Shown here piece after piece: positions 8,691 through 15,414 of a DNA stretch of 43,872 nt. Below the pieces are notes generated by a model that made no database searches, had not been told where the DNA came from, and saw only the letters and a list, made by a program, of their open reading frames with translations. Both the position numbers and the translations under genes were made by a program. This stretch comes from an uncultured archaeon (GTDB lineage Archaea > Nanobdellota > Nanobdellia > Woesearchaeales > CAIVOO01). Positions within the stretch are counted from its first letter, which is position 1. Each line of letters opens with the position of its first letter. Location of the stretch: the NCBI GenBank assembly GCA_903842985.1, contig CAIMOB010000004.1, positions 1 to 43,872 of the forward strand, given 5' to 3'.

Positions 8691-9601
8691 AATATCTTTC
8701 CTTTTCTCACAATTGTCTTTTTTCCTGCAATTATTGTTGGATTGAGTATTATAACATCCTCATGGACAAGGCTCTTTCCCTTGCCGACGCCGCCGAATGC
8801 AATGTGGGCGGAGCCATATATTTTTTCGTCATGGATTATCTTTTTAATTATTCTTTTGTGCGCAGGGTTTGTCCCGATGCCGAACTCCGCAATCTTCAAT
8901 GCAGAATTTCCGCCTGATTTTTTTAGGTAGCTTATTATTGATTCTGCTTTCTTGTTCCAGCTGACTGCCCTGCTGTTTTTGATTATTATTTTTGCACCGC
9001 TTTGGCACACGCTTGAGAAATCTATGACTAAATTCCCGTTCACATCTTTCATGTCATAAGTGCAGATTTCGCCATAAGGAAAATTGTTTAATTCACCCTT
9101 CTTTGTTGAGTCACCGTCGTCTGACTTGAACTTTATCCCTCTTGTTATTTTAATGTCTGTTCCAGCAGGGCTTGTTATTTTGATATTCTTATGTTTGTTC
9201 AGGATTTTAATCAGCTTCTTGTTTATTTTCCTGATAGCTTTCTGGCTTGCATTTGCGCCCTTTAGAAAAAGCTTCTTGTCAACCTCAACAGCAGAAATAA
9301 TCCTCACCTTGTATTCTTTTTTTGCAAGCCTTGTTTCCGGAGAATGTGAAATGCTTTTGTCAGTTATTGCGACAATTGCGTCCGCATTTATGAATAATTT
9401 TTTTGCTTCTGGAATTGGAGAAGAATGCGCTCTTTTGTTTGTTATCTTCAGTGTTTTTAATTTCCCGCCTAATATCTCAACACCTTCGCAGACAGCCTTG
9501 AAAACAGGGCAGTTTTTCCTGTCCGTAACTACAATGACCATTTCCCCTCTTTTAAGTCCAAGGTTCTGCTTTAAGAGCTTCAGCGCCGCTTTTTTGAGCA
9601 T
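8687..9601 (-). CDS. M29-type (thermophilic) aminopeptidase family protein
   Basis: The protein is 304 aa from the ATG at 9601; the reading frame stays open through the upstream tRNA, but that part is not coding. C-terminal motifs fit the aminopeptidase T/M29 family: EFGIGTNP (Glu239), HDEKIYGSAHIAFG (Glu259, His266) and LVHEDVI (His280, Asp282), which would bind two metal ions. At about 300 aa it is shorter than classical M29 enzymes (about 400), as in the related archaeal 'leucyl aminopeptidase' group. The start codon is only 12 nt beyond the 3' end of tRNA-Ser on the same strand. Confidence 0.75.
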   Translation of the reverse strand: MLKKAALKLLKQNLGLKRGEMVIVVTDRKNCPVFKAVCEGVEILGGKLKTLKITNKRAHSSPIPEAKKLFINADAIVAITDKSISHSPETRLAKKEYKVRIISAVEVDKKLFLKGANASQKAIRKINKKLIKILNKHKNIKITSPAGTDIKITRGIKFKSDDGDSTKKGELNNFPYGEICTYDMKDVNGNLVIDFSSVCQSGAKIIIKNSRAVSWNKKAESIISYLKKSGGNSALKIAEFGIGTNPAHKRIIKKIIHDEKIYGSAHIAFGGVGKGKSLVHEDVIILNPTIIAGKKTIVRKGKIL

Positions 9602-9612
9602 TTGAAAATGAA

Positions 9613-9698
9613 CGCCGAGGCTGGGATTTGAACCCAGACTTCCCTTGCGGGAAACAGACTTAGCAGGCCTGCGCCTTACCAGGTTGGGCCACCTCGGC
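9613..9698 (-). tRNA. tRNA-Ser(GCU)
   Basis: This is an 86-nt class II tRNA. The acceptor GCCGAGG pairs with CCTCGGC. The anticodon stem CAGGC/GTCTG encloses the loop CTGCTAA with anticodon GCT. There is a long variable arm (TTCCC GCAA GGGAA) and a T-arm CTGGG TTCAAAT CCCAG. The discriminator is G and CCA is not encoded. It reads AGC/AGU serine codons. It heads the minus-strand operon, with the next start codon 12 nt downstream. Confidence 0.95.
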
Positions 9699-9722
9699 AT
9701 ACGAATACAAAAGAATGGGTTG

Positions 9723-9735
9723 TTTTTAAAGGTTT
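9723..9735 (-). promoter_or_regulatory. Promoter of tRNA-Ser and the operon behind it
   Basis: On the minus strand AAACCTTTAAAAA forms a BRE/TATA box about 29-32 nt upstream of the tRNA 5' end. No other promoter is evident before the aminopeptidase gene, so tRNA and mRNA probably share this one. Confidence 0.6.
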
Positions 9736-9750
9736 TTCTTATTTGTTTTC

Positions 9751-9765
9751 AAAAACCTTTATAAA
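9751..9765 (+). promoter_or_regulatory. Promoter of initiator tRNA
   Basis: AAAAACCTTTATAAA is centred 28 nt before the tRNA 5' end at 9790. It diverges from the tRNA-Ser promoter. Confidence 0.65.
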
Positions 9766-9789
9766 CCGCCTGCCTTTCCTTCGATATAC

Positions 9790-9883
9790 AGCGGGGTAGG
9801 GCAGTCTGGAGTGCCCGGTGGGCTCATATCAATATGAATTGTAAGAAACCCACAGGTCGTAGGTTCAAATCCTACCCCCGCTA
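9790..9883 (+). tRNA. Initiator tRNA-Met(CAU) with a 19-nt intron
   Basis: The acceptor AGCGGGG pairs with CCCCGCT, giving the A1-U72 pair that marks archaeal/eukaryotic initiators. The D-arm includes GGCAGTCTGGAGTGCC. The anticodon stem is GTGGG/CCCAC with three G-C pairs next to the loop, anticodon CAT at 9825-9827, and T-arm GTAGG TTCAAAT CCTAC; A73 and no encoded CCA. The gene is 94 nt; removing 9829-9847 leaves a 75-nt tRNA with a normal 7-nt anticodon loop. Confidence 0.95.
9829..9847 (+). other. tRNA intron (canonical 37/38 position) with BHB motif
   Basis: This is a 19-nt intron after A37. The precursor folds as anticodon stem GTGGG/CCCAC, a 4-nt central helix CTCA/TAAG with one C-A mismatch, bulge TAT (cut TA|T), inner hairpin CAAT-ATGA-ATTG, and bulge AAA (cut AA|A). 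This is the substrate shape of the archaeal splicing endonuclease. The exons would be rejoined by RtcB, whose cofactor archease is encoded at 1887. Confidence 0.85.
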
Positions 9884-9889
9884 TTTTTT
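9884..9889 (+). terminator. Oligo-T terminator after initiator tRNA
   Basis: Six T residues directly follow A73, a usual archaeal termination signal. It also separates the tRNA from the convergent gene ending at 9894. Confidence 0.6.
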
Positions 9890-9893
9890 AGAA

Positions 9894-10250
9894 TTATTCG
9901 TACGACTTCTTCCACTTTCTTCCGGAAGTCGCATGCGTCTTGTCCTTGATGTTTGTCAGCACAGCGTTGAATGCCTTCTGCAGCGCCTTTGCAAAGTTCC
10001 AGTCAGAAGTCTTGTTTGAGTTGAAATTGTTCTTGTTTGGCGTGAAGACATTGATGTCAATTGAGTATTTTTTCTTTTCCCCGCCCTTTTCATAGGTTTT
10101 AATTTTTATTCTCAGCGCAACAAGATTGTCAAGCATCCTTTTTATCTTTTGGAAGTATTCAGTTGAAAGCTTGTTAAGAACAGCTTTTTCAGAATCGCTT
10201 AAGCTTTTGAGCCCGTCAAATGTTATCTCATCCTTGCTAATTCCTGTCAT
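9894..10250 (-). CDS. Small basic protein, possibly HPF-like ribosome-binding
   Basis: The protein is 118 aa. An N-terminal helical part (about 1-40) is followed by two beta strands (VALRIKIKTYEKGGEKKKYSIDINVF), the segment SDWNFAKALQKAFNAVLTNI, and a very basic tail ending GRKWKKSYE. The strand-strand-long-helix order with a Trp-Asp start to the helix resembles the ribosome hibernation factor/S30EA fold, so a ribosome- or RNA-binding role is possible. This is a pattern-level guess. A TATA box at 10272-10280 lies 26 nt upstream of the ATG. Confidence 0.6.
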   Translation of the reverse strand: MTGISKDEITFDGLKSLSDSEKAVLNKLSTEYFQKIKRMLDNLVALRIKIKTYEKGGEKKKYSIDINVFTPNKNNFNSNKTSDWNFAKALQKAFNAVLTNIKDKTHATSGRKWKKSYE

Positions 10251-10271
10251 AATGCTGTTTTTTGCTTCTTT

Positions 10272-10318
10272 GTTTATAAATTTTATCCCTGCTTCATATT
10301 ATCAGAAATATTTATAAA
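10272..10318. promoter_or_regulatory. Divergent TATA boxes
   Basis: The minus-strand box TTTATAAAC (10272-10280) serves the 10250 gene. The plus-strand box TTTATAAA (10311-10318) predicts a start near 10340, just before the second in-frame ATG (10344) of the DedA gene. Confidence 0.5.
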
Positions 10319-10343
10319 CATTATATTAATGAATCAATACATT

Positions 10344-10937
10344 ATGGTATTTTCGCCTGGCCAGATAACCCTATTGCTTATTCAGTATGGGTATTACCTG
10401 ATATTTCCTATAATGGTTGTAGAAGGACCGATTATCACAGTAATCGCTGCATTCCTTGCTTCGCTTGGCTATTTCAATGTTTTTGTTGTTTACGCACTTG
10501 CTGTTCTTGGCGATTTTGTGGGAGACAGTCTGTATTATTTTTTAGGGCACTGGGGCAGGAGAGGGTTTATCAACAGGTGGGGGCATTATGTTGGCATAAC
10601 AAAAGAGCGCATAGCCAGGCTGGAAAAGCATTTCCACAGGCACAGCGGCAAGACACTTATCCTGGGAAAGCTGTCCCAGAACTTCAGCGGCATTTTTCTT
10701 GTCACAGCAGGAATTGTAAAGATGCCGTTCTGGAAATTCACCTGGTTTAACATGCTTGTGACAGTCCCAAGGTCTTTTGTGCTTGTCCTTGCTGGATTTT
10801 ACTTTGGTCAGGCTTACACAAGAATCAACCGCTATCTTGATTATACCACATTAATAATAACAGCAGCGGCTATCCTGCTTGTTGCGATTTATCTAATAGC
10901 CAAAAAGGTCAGCAAGAAATATGAGGGCAAAGTCTAA
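10344..10937 (+). CDS. DedA/SNARE-associated family membrane protein
   Basis: DedA proteins are multi-pass membrane proteins, several of which act as lipid-carrier scramblases/flippases. This 197-aa protein shows the family pattern. An early acidic residue sits in VVEGPIITVIAAFLA, then VYALAVLGDFVGDSLYYFLGHWG, and re-entrant motif 2 is GKLSQNFSGIFLVTAGIVKMPFWKFTWFN. A final helix runs at about 170-188. The ATG at 10344 is favoured by promoter distance; an ATG at 10329 in the same frame is the alternative. Its TAA shares one base with the ATG of the glycosyltransferase-like gene, suggesting a shared role in envelope glycan or lipid work. Confidence 0.85.
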   Translation: MVFSPGQITLLLIQYGYYLIFPIMVVEGPIITVIAAFLASLGYFNVFVVYALAVLGDFVGDSLYYFLGHWGRRGFINRWGHYVGITKERIARLEKHFHRHSGKTLILGKLSQNFSGIFLVTAGIVKMPFWKFTWFNMLVTVPRSFVLVLAGFYFGQAYTRINRYLDYTTLIITAAAILLVAIYLIAKKVSKKYEGKV

Positions 10938-11773
10938 TGAAAAATGCAATTATTGCGTGCGCCAGCGCAAACATCGGGGATTTCCTGATAAATCACTGGC
11001 TTAAGTCTTTGAAGGAGAATGTAAACCTGAGCAATATAGACATCATCATCCTGGATTACGGGCTGACAAAAGAGCAGGCAAAAAAACTTAAAGATAACAG
11101 GGTGATTATAAAAAAAGGAACAAAAACAGGATTTCCGAATTCAGCCAAATTCGGCGACATTAAAAAATTTCTTTCGGCAAAAGACTATGACCAGGTACTC
11201 ACCTGCGACAGTTCAGACATCATCTTCCAAAGCGATATCAGCCACCTCTTTGATGAAGACAAATCAGGGTTCAGGTGCATATGCGAGAATGTAGTCACCC
11301 TATTCAAGCTCATTATCGATTTCGAATTCACTCTGAGCAGAAGTTTCAACAAGAATGACCTGGAAAAAATAAAAAAGGTCATAAAAGGGAAAAAAATAGC
11401 CAATGCAGGTTTTATACTGGCTCCCTGCAGGTTGTTCAGGCAGTTGTGTGTGGAATGCGAATCCCTAATAAAGAATAACAGCTATGGTCCAGACCAGATA
11501 GCAATAAACTATGTGTTGTACAGAGACGGGTTTAAAGAGCTGGATCCTAAATATAATTTCCTGGTGTTGCTTAAGCCATTCCCATTTTATATTAAGAAGG
11601 GGGAATTCTATTCAAAGAATGGAGAAAAAATTCCAGTGGTGCATAATGGCGGGTGGAAAAAATTCTTCAGGCCAGTAAAGAATTTTGGCTATGGGAGCAG
11701 TTTCAACCAGCTTAAGAAAACTTATTCTATAAGCAAAATATTCATAAAATTGCTGAATATGTTCAGATGGTGA
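10937..11773 (+). CDS. GT-A fold glycosyltransferase-like protein
   Basis: The 278-aa protein begins MKNAIIACASANIGDFLINHWLKSL, a GT-A Rossmann-type opening. It continues with YDQVLTCDSSDIIFQSDISHLF, where CDSSD sits like a metal-binding DxD motif of GT8-type enzymes. Then come ANAGFILAPC, YGPDQIAINYVLY and PVVHNGGWKKFF, matching the acceptor and nucleotide-sugar regions of the fold. The C-terminus is basic and hydrophobic and may associate with the membrane. It is coupled to DedA by a one-base overlap. The sugar and acceptor cannot be predicted. Confidence 0.65.
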   Translation: MKNAIIACASANIGDFLINHWLKSLKENVNLSNIDIIILDYGLTKEQAKKLKDNRVIIKKGTKTGFPNSAKFGDIKKFLSAKDYDQVLTCDSSDIIFQSDISHLFDEDKSGFRCICENVVTLFKLIIDFEFTLSRSFNKNDLEKIKKVIKGKKIANAGFILAPCRLFRQLCVECESLIKNNSYGPDQIAINYVLYRDGFKELDPKYNFLVLLKPFPFYIKKGEFYSKNGEKIPVVHNGGWKKFFRPVKNFGYGSSFNQLKKTYSISKIFIKLLNMFRW

Positions 11774-11780
11774 TTTCTTC

Positions 11781-12956
11781 CTAGTACCCCATCAGACCGC
11801 AGCATCTGGAGCAGATTGGCAGCAGACCCTTTCTTTTTATCAAAAGCTTCCTGAATTTTACAAATCCTTTGTCATTCCATATCTCAAGAAGAGGCTTTTC
11901 TGTTATATTGCCGACTTTGATGTCTACGTAATCCCTGCATGTGACCACATCTCCATTGGGCATTACATCTATCATGAAGAATGGAGCTGCACATTTTGAA
12001 TAGCCGAACATCTTTGCAGGATACTTGTAATAATCTTTAACATCTTTTAATGGGATATTTGGTATGATTAGGTAGTTGAATGGCCATTTTTTTTCCTTTA
12101 CCCTCTTTATTGCGCTGACCAGAGAATCCAGTTCAATTTCATTGTACCTATTTGTGTAAGATTTCCAGGTGTAGGGCTCTATGCCGAATTCTTTCTTTAT
12201 TATTTTGGAATGGGCTTTGCCCAGCTCTTCTGAAGTAAACCAGGAGAGATATACTATCATGTAATCAGGTTTTACCTTGTTGCCTATCTCAAATGTCTTT
12301 TCAAGGACATCTGCATTGACTTTTGAGATTGTCGTTGAAGTCAGTATGTACGGTTTCGCTTTCTTCTGCATTTCTTTTTCCTTCCTCAATGCAATAAGGC
12401 CATCAATAGCAGACTTGTATGCGCCTTTGACTCCCCTGCATCTGTCATGCACTTCCTCAGGGCCGTCCAGGGAAACCATGACAAAATCCCATTCATCATT
12501 AACTATCTGCTTTGCATTATCCTTGAGTCTTGAGCCATTTGTGACAAGGGTTGCAAGGCAGCCTTTTTGTTTTATGTATTTCATCAGCTCCATAAGCTTT
12601 GGATAGAGGAACGGCTCTCCGCCGGTAAGATAGAACAGCGGCTTGTAATATGCAACTTCATCGACAAGTTTCTTATAGACTTCAACATCAAGCGTATTAA
12701 AGAGATGTTTCCCGTTTGTGGTGTGCATGTACCCCTTCTCGCCGTATTGCCCGCAGACTGCACATCTATGATTGCACAGGTTTGTTATTCTCAGGCTTAT
12801 CTGAAGAGGCGGTTTTGAAGAAATACCGTCCCCTCTTTTGTAATCCCAATCAACAGTCAGGTATTTCCTTAATCCGAGCCTTAACATCGGCAGGATTATA
12901 TCTGGTGTTTTAAAGAATACGTTGTATATGAATTTGAAAGGCAGTTTACTTCGCAT
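11781..12956 (-). CDS. Radical SAM protein with SPASM-type C-terminus
   Basis: The protein has 391 aa. The radical SAM cluster motif is CNHRCAVC (Cys61, Cys65, Cys68; C-x3-C-x2-C), followed by the glycine-rich YLTGGEPFLYP and the FVMVSLDGPEEVHDRCRGV strand. A C-terminal auxiliary-cluster (SPASM-like) region begins YSKCAAPFFMIDVMPNGDVVTCRDY and ends ICSRCCGLMGY. Such enzymes modify peptides, sugars or lipids; the substrate is unknown. A TATA box (minus strand, about 12980-12988) lies 28 nt before the ATG. It converges on the glycosyltransferase-like gene with 7 bp between stops. Confidence 0.88.
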   Translation of the reverse strand: MRSKLPFKFIYNVFFKTPDIILPMLRLGLRKYLTVDWDYKRGDGISSKPPLQISLRITNLCNHRCAVCGQYGEKGYMHTTNGKHLFNTLDVEVYKKLVDEVAYYKPLFYLTGGEPFLYPKLMELMKYIKQKGCLATLVTNGSRLKDNAKQIVNDEWDFVMVSLDGPEEVHDRCRGVKGAYKSAIDGLIALRKEKEMQKKAKPYILTSTTISKVNADVLEKTFEIGNKVKPDYMIVYLSWFTSEELGKAHSKIIKKEFGIEPYTWKSYTNRYNEIELDSLVSAIKRVKEKKWPFNYLIIPNIPLKDVKDYYKYPAKMFGYSKCAAPFFMIDVMPNGDVVTCRDYVDIKVGNITEKPLLEIWNDKGFVKFRKLLIKRKGLLPICSRCCGLMGY

Positions 12957-12979
12957 TTTCTGTTAATGTCTATATCTTG

Positions 12980-13023
12980 TTTATAAATTTTATGCCCCTG
13001 CTTGCCTTACAAAAGGTTTATAT
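12980..13023. promoter_or_regulatory. Divergent promoters for radical SAM and Cys-rich membrane gene
   Basis: The minus-strand AAATTTATAAAC is centred near 12984. The plus-strand AAAAGGTTTATAT (13011-13023) is centred about 27 nt before the ATG at 13047. The latter matches the AAAGGTTTATA core seen in several promoters here. Confidence 0.55.
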
Positions 13024-13046
13024 CCTGCACTAATTTTATTATGCTC

Positions 13047-13562
13047 ATGGGCAAAACAAAAATTTATGAAAATTATCCGTGCTGGATAATGCTCATTTCC
13101 AATCTCGTTTCAATTGCAATATATCTTGCAGGAGCATTCATCATTTACCATCTTGGGCTTGTCTGGCTGGGCTTGTATATTCTTTACATCCTTCTGCTAG
13201 AGATAATGGTTATGAAAAAAAGCTGCGTTAATTGCCATTATTACGGCAGATGCTGCGCTTTTGGGAAAGGAAAATTAAGTTCATTATTTTTCAAGAAAGG
13301 CAGTCCAAACAAATTCGCACGCAGAAAAATAACCTGGAAGCATATTATCCCTGATTTCTTGGTTTCGATAATACCTTTAATTGCAGGAATAATTTTGCTT
13401 ATGCTGGAATTCAATTGGCTGATTCTTCTGTCAGTCATATTGATTGTAATCCTGACCTCTTTCGGCAACAGCTTTGTCCGCGGCTCTTTGGCATGCAAAT
13501 ACTGCAAACAAAGGGAGCTTGGCTGCCCAGCTGAACAGCTTTTCAGCAAGAATAAGAAGTAG
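13047..13562 (+). CDS. Membrane protein with two cytosolic Cys clusters
   Basis: The protein is 171 aa. Hydrophobic helices lie at about residues 12-33, 38-55, 101-118 and 121-137. Between helix pairs is CVNCHYYGRCCAFGKG, and after the last helix CKYCKQRELGCPAEQLF. Both look like metal or Fe-S/heme ligands facing the same side. The start is the ATG at 13047, which fits the TATA distance; an ATG two codons earlier (13041) is possible. It resembles a conserved but uncharacterised archaeal/bacterial family. Electron transfer or metal sensing is a guess. Confidence 0.6.
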   Translation: MGKTKIYENYPCWIMLISNLVSIAIYLAGAFIIYHLGLVWLGLYILYILLLEIMVMKKSCVNCHYYGRCCAFGKGKLSSLFFKKGSPNKFARRKITWKHIIPDFLVSIIPLIAGIILLMLEFNWLILLSVILIVILTSFGNSFVRGSLACKYCKQRELGCPAEQLFSKNKK

Positions 13563-13635
13563 CAAGGGCTTTGACCATAAAGCCAAAATGTTCCCAAACA
13601 AAAGATTTATAAGTAAATAATCTATTTAAAGTACC

Positions 13636-14076
13636 ATGGAAAAAAATCTCATAGAAAATATAATCCTCAAATCAGGAGCTCAAGTAAAAGAATATATTCT
13701 GGAAAAATCTAAAGTTTTTGAAAAATGGCCTAAAATGCGTTTCGGCAGAAGGGATCATAGATGTAATGGTGCTTTTTCCGCAGGCATCGCTGACAAGGTA
13801 GAAAGTGGCGTCCTTATTCATGAAGGATTGGTGCCACATGGCTTTTTTGAAGATACATCTTTTGGTGAAGATGGAAGGGGGAAGGGATATATCATACTTT
13901 TACCAAAGGGGTTATATTCATTTAGGAAGCTCGGTTTCTATGCAATTAATGAGGTGGGAACGAAAACAAATTTTACCAAGGACTATCCTGACTGGAATAC
14001 TAAAGAAGAGATAATATTAAATTATCTTATTTATGGAAATAAAACATTGGAAGAAATAAGCAAATTAAAATCATAA
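13636..14076 (+). CDS. Hypothetical protein
   Basis: This 146-aa soluble protein has its own promoter (TTTATAAG at 13606-13613, 27 nt before the ATG), so it is expressed as a leaderless unit. The central part is Gly- and aromatic-rich (FGRRDHRCNGAFSAGI, LVPHGFFEDTSFGEDGRGKG) with several His/Asp/Cys residues that could bind metal. The C-terminus is helical and Lys-rich (KTLEEISKLKS), possibly part of a small winged-helix-like segment. No family is recognised. Confidence 0.6.
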   Translation: MEKNLIENIILKSGAQVKEYILEKSKVFEKWPKMRFGRRDHRCNGAFSAGIADKVESGVLIHEGLVPHGFFEDTSFGEDGRGKGYIILLPKGLYSFRKLGFYAINEVGTKTNFTKDYPDWNTKEEIILNYLIYGNKTLEEISKLKS

Positions 14077-14195
14077 TGCCGCTGTTCTTTCCGAGGCACT
14101 TTTGAGCTATGATTTAGAGCCTGAGTTTATGGCCAGTTTATAGCCAAAGCTGAAGTAGCACAATCTTTAAAAACAATATCTGATTTCTGTATATT

Positions 14196-14849
14196 ATGCC
14201 AACTGTTTTGGGTATTGATGAGGCAGGCAGAGGACCTGTTATCGGTCCGATGGTCATAGCCGGCGTAACAATCGAGGAAGGCGATGAAAAGAAATTAACA
14301 GCTTTGCATGTTAAGGATTCCAAGCTTCTGACACCGAAGCAGAGAACTGATTTGTTCAAAAAAATCCTGAAAATCGCAAAAGACCACATAATTCTCATTA
14401 TCCCTCCATCTGAAATTGATTTTGCTGTCAGAGGCGAAGACAGCCTGAATCTTAATTGGCTTGAGGCAAGGAAATCAGCTGAGATAATCAACAAGCTTGC
14501 GCCCGGAAAGGCAATCATTGACTGCCCGAGCCCGAACATTCCAGATTACACTGGCTACATAAAAAATCTGCTGAACACAGACACAGAATTGGTTCTTGAG
14601 CACAAGGCAGATGAAAATTATGTTGTTGTTTCAGCTGCTTCAATTCTTGCAAAGGTTACAAGGGACGAAGAGATTGCAAAGCTGAAGAAAGCCTACGGCG
14701 ACATCGGCTCAGGCTATCCCGCTGACCCGAAAACAAGGGAGTTTCTTGAGGAGAACTGGGACAAAACCCCCGAGATATTCAGGAAGAGCTGGAAATGCTA
14801 CAGTGACTTGGCAAAGGGAAAGGGGCAGAAGCGGCTGAAAGAATTCTAA
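14196..14849 (+). CDS. rnhB: Ribonuclease HII
   Basis: RNase HII cuts the RNA strand of RNA-DNA hybrids and removes single ribonucleotides from DNA. This 217-aa protein has the signature GIDEAGRGPVIGPMVIAG with catalytic Asp8 and Glu9, KDSKLLTPKQR, IIDCP with Asp109, and EHKADENYVVVSAASILAKVTRD with Asp139. The C-terminal part GSGYPADPKT and WKCYSDLAKGKGQKRL is as usual in archaeal type 2 RNases H. A TATA box (14165-14174) sits 27 nt before the ATG, giving a leaderless monocistronic mRNA. Confidence 0.96.
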   Translation: MPTVLGIDEAGRGPVIGPMVIAGVTIEEGDEKKLTALHVKDSKLLTPKQRTDLFKKILKIAKDHIILIIPPSEIDFAVRGEDSLNLNWLEARKSAEIINKLAPGKAIIDCPSPNIPDYTGYIKNLLNTDTELVLEHKADENYVVVSAASILAKVTRDEEIAKLKKAYGDIGSGYPADPKTREFLEENWDKTPEIFRKSWKCYSDLAKGKGQKRLKEF

Positions 14850-14852
14850 AAA

Positions 14853-15200
14853 TCACGCAATCCTATACACTGGAGGATTATCCCAAGCTCGTTCAGCTTC
14901 GTTGTGAACATAGTTTTGATAATTAACATCTTTTCTCATCAGGGTGATTAGTGCCTCATTGAAATCACATACATTATAGTAAGGGCGGTCAGGCAGCATT
15001 GCTGAATAATAGCTGTTGAATTTGTCAGCACCTATAATATTGCTTAGGCGCTTCACATCCTCATCTATAACACGCTTCGACCTTTTAGTTACCGGCTCAA
15101 GTCTTGCTTCAATGTTGCTGTCATGCACCATGACTTCAGTCTTGGCTTTGAAATAACTCAGCAGCTCTTTCCATACTCCGCTAGTTGTGTGGGTTTCCAT
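14853..15200 (-). CDS. Hypothetical protein
   Basis: This 115-aa soluble protein converges on RNase HII with a 3-bp gap. The start used is the ATG at 15200; a TTG at 15215 in frame would add five residues. It is mixed helical, with RSKRVIDEDVKRLSNIIGADKFNSYYSAMLPDRPYYNVCDFNEAL as the most distinctive part (conserved-looking aromatic and charged residues), and ends NPPVYRIA. There is no signal peptide and no recognised motif, and the function is unknown. Confidence 0.5.
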   Translation of the reverse strand: METHTTSGVWKELLSYFKAKTEVMVHDSNIEARLEPVTKRSKRVIDEDVKRLSNIIGADKFNSYYSAMLPDRPYYNVCDFNEALITLMRKDVNYQNYVHNEAERAWDNPPVYRIA

Positions 15201-15382
15201 CCTTAATAGATACAACTAAAGGAGCAGGAAAATCATAGAAAACGTAATTCTGATAGCTATATTATCTGCTCTCATCATATTTAAGCTTTTCGGTTTAGAT
15301 AATCAGGGATTTAGCCAAATATTTCAGCATTTAGCTTTCAATATTGTAAATAAATTCCCAAAATATCACCTTTTTTCAAAAA

Positions 15383-15392
15383 CTTTAAATAC
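15383..15392 (+). promoter_or_regulatory. Promoter of the SMC gene
   Basis: CTTTAAATAC is centred 28 nt before the ATG at 15415. The rest of the 200-bp intergenic region is AT-rich with no further structure seen. Confidence 0.55.
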
Positions 15393-15414
15393 TCAGCATA
15401 TACAGGAAAAATAA

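Noticed and set aside
9601-9700. N-terminal extension of the aminopeptidase reading frame through the tRNA-Ser gene
   Set aside because: The extra 33 codons are the tRNA itself. The ATG at 9601 gives a normal N-terminus for the family.
14077-14195. Possible small RNA or ORF between the 146-aa gene and RNase HII
   Set aside because: Apart from the RNase HII promoter no conserved structure or start codon with support was seen.
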